Both the position numbers and the translations under genes were made by a program. Shown piece after piece: positions 47,601 to 56,600 of a DNA stretch of 64,000 bases. Every line of letters starts with the position of its first letter. Positions within the stretch are counted from its first letter, which is position 1. The stretch is taken from NCBI GenBank assembly GCA_030549495.1, contig JAUIRK010000220.1:62001-126000 (forward strand). Direction: 5' to 3'. Source of the stretch: Nectonema munidae. Lineage: Eukaryota > Nematomorpha > Nectonematoida > Nectonematidae. Under the pieces are notes generated by a model. It saw only the letters and a program-made list of their open reading frames with translations. It did no database searches and had not been told where the DNA came from.

Positions 47601-50600
47601 AGTATGTGTGTATGTTGTGTTTGTGGGAGCAGTTTTTGTTAATGTGTTCTTTCCAAAATGAGTTTATATCTTTTGATTTGGATTGATATTTGTTTGTTAG
47701 GTTCATCTATGTGCGGATATAATATGTAACGGTTGGTAATGGCTGGGTGCATTGATGTTTCCTTTAGGGTTGTGGAGTTTGTCTGTCTGTAATGAGGTCT
47801 GTGAGAGTTTAGTTTAATGTGTGTACGTTGTTTGTATGCAATAGAGCAGGTTCAAGGTTAGTGATATTGGTTTCGATGAATTTATGTAGGCTTTGATTTG
47901 AATGTGGTGTTTCGAGTATTTAAGGTGTATGGAAGTGAGTATGAGAATGTTGTCTGCGATAGTGAATTGTGAGTTTCCAAAATGGTGTCGTTTAGTAGAT
48001 GTGTTTGGATAGAAGTAATGTCTGGTGATGTCGTTTGTTGAAATTGTGTTTTTACTTATTTGTTGAAATTGTGATGTGTGTGTCTGTGTTAATTATTATA
48101 GAATCTGCGTTGTGTATTTCGCCTCTGTTGTCTGTGTAAGGAGAAAAACATTCTGTTGAATGTGCATTGATGTCGTCGTTAGAATAACATTTTTGAGTTA
48201 AAGAGGTGTGAAAAAGTTAGTTATATAGGCATTATCTATTGAATTTGGATGTTTATTGGGCTGTATTTAAAGGTTACCTATGTGATAGGACTTGTTATTT
48301 AGTATAACTTGGAAGATTTGATGTTCTATGAATGTGTTTTTATGTTCAGATTTGAGTTCTGTATACTTCTGGTCTTCTTGGATGTATGTTATTAACCCGC
48401 CGCCGGTTGAATTGTTGTTTCTGTCGGTTCTGATGTGTGTGTAATGTAGAATGAGAGGGGTTTTGCTGTTTGGGTTGAGTTTGGTTTCTTGGATAGTGAT
48501 GAGGTTTTGGTTAAGTTTTTTGATGAGAGGTGATAGTTCCGTGATTTTGTTTGAGATGCCGTTGATGTTAATTTGCAATATTTTGTATACTTGAATGTTT
48601 TGTTTGTTTGTGGTGAGTAGTAGGATGAGATTGTGTGGTGATTGAAGTAGGATGGGGTTTTGTAGTGGTGAGAAGGTTTGTTGATTTTTCGATGAGGGGT
48701 TTAGAAAACATGTTGTGTTGTAGGTTATTCCTAAAATAGTTCTAGGGAGGTGAGCATATGTAGGACTGATTTGCGCAAGACAAATTAGTGATGTAAGATT
48801 TGAGGAGTATGTTCGAGCATTTTAGATAAATATTTGTTCCAAATTGAGCAGATGACCTGGCCCTGGGCTTATTTCTATGTCTCCCTCTAAAAAAATAGCC
48901 AGACTATAAAGGGAGTGTGATGAAAGTCTGGCCCAACCAAAAAAACGGCTGCAGTTGTCGAACTTGTGAACGGAGGAATTATTGTCAAGATTTGCATCTT
49001 CGGAACGTAGATGTCCTTCCAACCACGTGAAGGCCTCGACTTATGCAACTCCCAAATGACGTTTCGCTTTCCAACAACAAATTCTGTTCTCTGCTCCCAG
49101 TTCTTTTGTTTGTAGTGGTAGCCCTGCTGTCTCAAAGACAAAGAAAGCATTGGTATTTTATAAATCCTTCGTGTAGTCGAAGAAGAAAAGCCACGATTTT
49201 AAAATCACTAATGACTTCCTAATTGTGTTATTTGAATTTAAAGCTTCTAATAGGATTTTCACGCTATAGGAATCTTCTTTCAAGTAGACTGAATGTGCCA
49301 AAGGGAGTGTTGATAACTTGTTTCTATTATGAAAGAGGGCAGCTTTTAAACTGATGGTGGAGCTGTGTATAAATAGTCTCCATTCATTATGTTCTAAAGG
49401 CAGCCCAAATCTAGAAAAGAGACCAGGTGCGTCATGGCAGAAACAGAGACCATTCTTAAGGCTGTAAAAGTCTGAGAAAGGTTCATGTCTAGTTCGATGA
49501 CTTGTAAGTTGGACTTCTTCCTTCACCAAGTTTCATTTCTTCATTCTGTAGATGAAAAACTCTGCATTGGATTTAGTCAGATCCATATATCTCTAATTAA
49601 ATCATTCATTTCTTTCTGATTTGGGAAGTGAGGCACTCTTTCTGGTTCATCAGGTATGTAATCCATATCCTCAAAATCCATTTCCTCCTTAATAGACTTA
49701 TTATTTTCTTCCTCTGAAGTTGGGGTAGGCGACAATATTAGGATGGAAAATCTGGATACGCAACGGCAGTAGCATTATTTCCTTTTCTCGACAGGCTTAC
49801 ATCAACCAAGCAGAAAAAACAGTTTGTCGAATGGTCTGTCGGTTCAAACCAGAGTCGCGGGAAAGAAAATTTCATGGATCTTTTTTCACATCGAAGCCAC
49901 ACTTCCAGAGTCTTCTTACAGTGTTGACAACAGTAATGAAAAGCCCAATGCTTGTCTTGATCGCCAATTGGTATTCCAAAATACTTATGGTAAGCTTCGC
50001 AAACTTTCACTGAGGTGTGCATGGAAAATATTTTCCTTCTTTTCAATATGTTCTCTTCACATATAAAGCAGAAAGAGTCCGACTTATGAAGGCAGCCTTT
50101 TGAAGCCATTTTAATTTTGTAAAATACAAATATAAATATCAATCTGAAATTAGAAAGAAAACATATTGAATAAAAATATGTTAAAAATAAGTGTTTTTAG
50201 TAGTAATTCATGAATAAAGTACTAAAAACACGTAAAATAATGCTCTAGAGTCTAGATGCATAAAATATCGAAAAAATACCTAAATATATACCTATTTGCA
50301 CACATAGATACATAAATAATTGGCTTAAAAGAAAATTTAAAGGAAAAAGAGCATTTTTTACCCAAAAAAATTAATTGGAAGTCAGGAATAAAAAAAATTT
50401 TTGTTACACGCAGCCCCGTCTTCAAACTCTAAGTTGGGGAGGGGAGGGGCAAAACTGGATTTTAAGGACTATAAGAAAGTGTATACATTCATAAATTTCA
50501 AGGGAGTTCCAAGGGGTGGAGAAAGCCCCCCCCCCCCCCCCCCCGCCTTATAGACGGGAACAATGATGTATATCAATTATACTTCTCTATTCATCTATAA

Positions 50601-53600
50601 TAATAAGTTCCATATTTGGTCTAATCAATGAGCATGCAGATTATAATAAAAATAAATGAATAAAAATGTTACAGTTATATTAAATCTTTAATTGTTTGAA
50701 TAAAGTGAATAAAAACAAGGATATTAAAAACATACTTTTTCTTTAAGACAGAACTTTTGCTCACATTTCCACAAGAAATTCCCAAAACATGTGTACATCA
50801 TAATTTGCATCTGCGGATTTTCTATATATAAAAAATTCTAATGAAGTTATAACTAAATACCAAAAAAATATATTTCGGGTTAGCTATCATCCCACCAAAT
50901 CAAATTCAAGGAATTCAGAAAAATTAAACGAAAGCGAAGACTTTCTATATATTTTTAATAATGGATATAAAATTGTAAAGTCTTTTCATACTAAACGCAT
51001 CTCTATAAGAGGGTCCATTAGTTAGCAAGAACAAAATGAATACATGTTCACTCTTTTTAGGGGCATTCACGAATGCATGATTTACTTTAGTGTTTGGAAA
51101 AAAATTGGAGTGCTGGAAAAATTTTTTTTAATAATATTTCAAGTTTTACAGTAAAGCAAAAAGTGTTTTTTATTCGTTCTATGCAAGCATATCGACCTGT
51201 TGATTAACTCATAAACTAGTATTTATCCAATATTACCTTACACGTCTTCTTCTCATTGGCAATCACTCTTATTTTATTAGTGTAAGTTTGAAAGCAAAAT
51301 ATCGACTTGTAAAACTTACTATATTCTCTATCAGGGTGTGGATTCAGATCGAAAATAACCGACTCTAAAGAATGGCCACTCGACATCCTTACGCAAATTA
51401 AGCTTATTTTCTAGTATTTAAAATACACAAAAAACTTAACTCTTAAATTTTATTATATACCACTTTGACTCCTATTTATCCCCTTAAATCTCTGACGCTA
51501 TGCACTCACATCTGCGCAAGCATTTTTACTTTGAAAGGGTCTTTCAAGATTTTAGTTCACAATAACCATGACAGTGGAAAAAAGAAAGCTCTAAATATAC
51601 TCATTATATTTTGGATTTAAAAAATGCGAACGAATATTAAAGATATTTATTGATATAATAGGTCTAAGAAAATATGGTATGAGATATATTCACCGAAATG
51701 ACAACTTTTAAACGAACCATAGGTTCGCAAATATTCGCCAAATTGTGATATAAATATAGATTTGATTCTACGCATCGAAGCATTCAATGAGGATGCAACG
51801 AAATGAGCGAATGAATCAGAGAATTGGCACTGCTAACTTGAATTCTAACATCGCATAAGATAAGACGCCTTTCTAAAGATGTAATGCACTATTAAAACAA
51901 TTGATGGAAATTTTTTACCAGTTGAATTGGATTTGTTATCCTTGCTTGCGTTATATGTCTCAGGTAAGAATGCAAGAATGATATCTGAATTTATTGCAAC
52001 GTGAGTCGCAACTGGGTCAATGAATTTCAGTGTATTTGAAAATGAGTGAAGCTTTTGAACTTGAAATGAAGATGAAAAGGCCTGAAAAAGGACAGAGATA
52101 TGTTAGCACATACTTTATAGGTAGAAACATTAGTTATTCCCAAAGCAGCTCTTGTGGACAACAAATTTCAAAAATATATGCACTTAGTTCAAATTAAAAA
52201 CTTTCATATAAAAATAAAGATAGCAAAAAATATTTTGAGGAAAGGTATTTTGATTAAAATACGGTAATACATTGGACAAGTTTGAAACCATGTGGTTTTT
52301 AGATCAGGGTTTCTCAGCCCTAGGGCAAGACTTGTCCCAATTGAGTAAAATCATACTATACAGTATACATATAGTCTATCAATGTTAGTTTTCTTATCAA
52401 TGTTAGGTTATGGTATTTTAGTATTTACATAAATCTGCAACATAAATCAATGAACTTTTGTTCAAAAGTTATTAGTTTTTGAAAAAGGCGATCTCCAAAA
52501 CAGAAAATTTCATCATACACCATATGTTAAGTAAAAAAACAATTATTTTGCATGCTTCATTTATTTTTATTGATGTAATTTGATAACAAAGTATCAATAA
52601 TAAAAATAGAATTAATAATAACCATATTAAATAATATAAACAGAAAATTACCATGGTTATAATGGAGAATACAAGATAACCATAACATAATATACAGTTA
52701 TCTTAAATTCTTTTTCTAAGCGAAATAACTTTTATCTGAAAATTGAAACAAAATATTGATGGTATTCATTTAGATTGTTAAAGTATAAGAATGAGAACAA
52801 ATGGAAATAAGTATATGATAAATAATAAAATGAAAAAAATAGCCCGCACTAAAGTTTACCAATTTTTCTTATTTATCTAAATTGGCCTCACTGTTTATAT
52901 ATTGATTTTTATATTAAAGAAATCAAAAGTAATAACCCTATTAAATATATAATATAAAATACATATCTTCTTCTCGAATGAACAAAGTTATTTTGTTATT
53001 TTTTTTCCTTTTTATATTAAAGAAATATAATGAGTAATAAATTGAATATACATTTTTGTTAGATTCAGCAAAACATATTCTTGATTTGATCTATAGGAAA
53101 CACATACCGTCTTTCGCAAACATAGCACAAGCCATAACGTGTATTAAATTTTCTATCAAAAAATTAAACAAAACAGGGGCATGTCTTGTGTTTGCATAAG
53201 AAAATAGGAAAGTGAGTCTAGGAAAAAATTGAAGAATTTCATTTTACACTAAAACCTTTACTTTCACACTCTGGATAGGCTCGCTTGTATTATGCTAAAC
53301 AAGGCATCTTTATATAAAAGTTAAAAAATCTACCTTGGCAAATTACGATTTTCATAACTTTTTTTATGTTCCATCCCATCTGTAATTTATTATGAGTTAA
53401 TAAATATTAATGAGTAGTCTGTGTTTGAATCTTTAAGCACCAAAAACTTTAAAATAAAAGGCAAAAAAAGACACCTATTTTCAATTAAAAATTACAAAAC
53501 AAACATAGATAATTTTGACGTGGTAATGCAATATTTACTGACTTTTTATATTCTAAGCTTTCGATTACCGGTGAAGATGCTATCAGTACTTTTCCTTTTT

Positions 53601-56600
53601 CCGGCAATGTTTAAGTTGACTCTCCCAAAACCGAACACCTTAGTGACATGCTAAAACGTTCGATTTTCAGAGCGTTCGGTTTAAAGAGAGTTCACATAGA
53701 AAATGATCTTTTTACTTCAACTGAAGTAGCAACAGGTCGGTCATAATAATTATAGTCAGTCATTTTCAATAATAATAGTAATAATCATTAACATGCTTAC
53801 AGTGGCGTATTCAAGGGGGAGAGGGAATTTTCTTTATAGTTGTTTGCCTTCCACTTTATTTAAATTCAATGTAGTAAGAATTACTATTTAAAAGTCCCAC
53901 TTCATTAATAATAACCACTAGTTTTGATCATTTTCTGAATACGCCATTACATACTTGTATAATTTACTACTGCGAGAGCCGCTGTCTTTAGGTGTTTGTC
54001 AAATTTAGTTAAACGCAAATACAAATTTTAATTCAGAGAAAAAATTAAATTAAAAGTTGCAAACAAATTGGTAGAAACATTGATTTAATCATTCTTACAA
54101 CTTCATTATTATGCATACAAAAATTAGCACACTTAATTCTTAACTTTGGAAAAGGCATGAAAGGAAAAGAATTCCAACTTACCACTGGACAGAAGATTGT
54201 GGTCATCAAGTGCTGAGCGGATGACCTAATTAACTTTGACATGCGGTATTCACGCAGAGAAATGACTTTGTCAACCGAGACGCCTTTCCTAAGCTTAGTT
54301 GCATTATTCTAAAATAGAAGATAGTACATTTGCAAATTTGTTATACTCGTTCATAGGTGTTAGAAATAGGGTTCGCGGGCCGTATATGCCACTCAAGATG
54401 ATTTCGACTAACGCAACGAAAGCGAACATGAACTAAGTAAAGGGTGTATGGATCATTTAGCCAACATGCATCATTTAAAAAGGATATAGATAATTTTGGG
54501 ATTATAATTTTTTACCAAAAATTTAGTATGAATTTTATCGTAGTGTAATATTTTTTTAGTTGTCGGTATTGCAACCAAGGAAAGAATAATCTTCCATAGC
54601 TGGACAGATGGTAAGGATAGCCAGGATTGGGAATCGAACCCAAACAATCTGGATCAAGACCCCAAGCTCTACCACTAGGCAATCTGCCGACAAAAATAGT
54701 ATTGGGGTATTTATACAAGGAGGCTTTTACAAAATGTATTATATGATACTACCAAAGGATATTTGAGGGAGTACGCATCTTCTCTTACATCCTCCTGCTG
54801 TATGCACGCTACCACATATGATACTGTAACGATCATAAAAATTTAAACATACTCAGCGCTAAAACTAAAATGTTTTTCATAAAATTTCATCGATTTGACG
54901 CTATGGCCAACTAAATATAATGGAAAATTTAATTTTAAAGAGGAAGTATTTCAATACGGTAAGTGTTCTATCTGTAAAGCAATTATTATTTTTTATTATA
55001 AATATATGTATTAGCCATTTTGTTGACATTCAGTCCGTAGGCTCAAATTACGTACGACAAAAACGATTATACGACTAAATAGCGAGTCCCAAAATAGCTT
55101 GGCCAAAACAGCTAGTATACCAAAATAGTTCATTTGGGACTAGCTGTTTAGTCATATAATCATCTGTTTCGACTAGGAAAAATTTTTTTTTCAATAAAAA
55201 ACATTTTATTTTTATTAATTTGTTTTTACAACAGAAATATTCCTATTCATTATAAAAACAATTGGAAACTTTTTTTTGAAGAAAAAAAATTGATCTCTTG
55301 AGAGGATTTCTATTTCTAGGTTTAAAAAGTAGTAAAGCTGTTTTACTTTATATAACATTAAAAAGGAGGTCGTATGTACTAACATCAACCTCAAAACTTT
55401 TATAGAGAAAGTTAAAAAATTAATAAAATCTATTTAAAATTCATAAAGCAAGGTTTTGTTATTTGAATATTACAAGAATAATGGGGAATTGATGTTTTGG
55501 TACACTATTTTAAAACTAGCTATTTTTGAACTTGCTTTTTGGTATACTAGCTATTATGGAACTGGTTTTTTGGAACTATCTGTTTTGGACAAGCTATTTT
55601 AGAACTAGCTATTTTGGGACTAGCTGTTTTTGGGTTTCACCTGGCAAAAACATATCCAGGTCCTATGTATGCAATAAAAGTCATTTGAAGGAATAGGAAA
55701 GGAGGACAATGGAGAACTTAGAGAATATATCCTCCTCTCCATGTCGTAAAGCTTGAAACAACACGGTATTGTAGATACGTAAGTGTTCTTTATAAAAAAA
55801 AAAAGTGAAATTTTCAAGAGTAGGAAAGAAATAAAGAAATTTAGAGAGATAAAAAAACTTACAGAAAGAGGAGATGAAGGAAGTGAAATAAGTAAACCCT
55901 TTTTAACAGTGTGAACAATCTTGAAGAGTAGAGTGTGTGGATTTTCGCAAAGGATGTAGTGGTGACGAATGAGCCAGAGGGTGAGGCAGTGATATGCATA
56001 GACGACTAGGGTATGCATATTGAATTGCTCTGCCCTACTCGAGGAAGATGGGGATGAGGTAGTGGGTGGCTTGGAGACGTGTGTGAAAACTGAGAGGATG
56101 AAATCACAGAGAACATTCACGATTTTGGACAGGATATCTAGAAAACAGCAAAGACGTCGTATAGAGAATACTAAAGGAACGAAAAACGCTGTCTGACGAA
56201 TTGACCTAAATTAAATAAAATTTAAATTTATACATATATATATTTAAATACCAATTAAGCTTACATAGATAATTTTCATAAAAGCTCAAATCAATTAAGA
56301 ATACTTTTTGTTTTTTTTTCTTAGCGAATAATAAGATTGAAAATTTTTTTGTTTATGCAAATATTTAGTCAATTTTCTTTTGCTTATAAGATTTTTTAAA
56401 AATGATCCTCAATAAATTATTTAGTATATTTAATTAATTAAAAAGTTATTTAGTTAGTTAATTTAATCAATCAATCTCTTTACTCAGTTAGTTAGATGAT
56501 ATTAGGTCAATGACTAATTAACAGAAATGGCGAAAAAATTGCTAGGACAACTAACAACGCCTTTTTATTCGCATGATATTTTACACTTTACACTTTCTAA

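Larger units (their letters stand above)
42147..51319 (-). other. RALGAPB intron, 9.2 kb, rich in mobile elements
   Basis: It holds three TTAA MITEs, a 1-kb inverted-repeat element, an hAT fragment, a LINE fragment, a decayed transposon-associated gene and a poly-C run, each listed separately. The phase change between the flanking exons (1 to 0) and the gap in the human alignment suggest one further exon hides here; I did not find it. Confidence 0.6.
54309..55862 (-). other. RALGAPB intron with a SINE and phrase-repeat element
   Basis: A 1.55-kb intron. It contains the family B SINE at 54556 and the inverted phrase-repeat element at 55044-55640. Confidence 0.6.

Noticed and set aside
47434-47661. 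Plus-strand hydrophobic, Val/Phe-rich 75-residue frame that looks like a membrane protein
   Set aside because: It is the antisense of the A/C-rich LINE fragment; the T/G-rich strand yields Val, Phe, Leu and Cys codons by composition alone.
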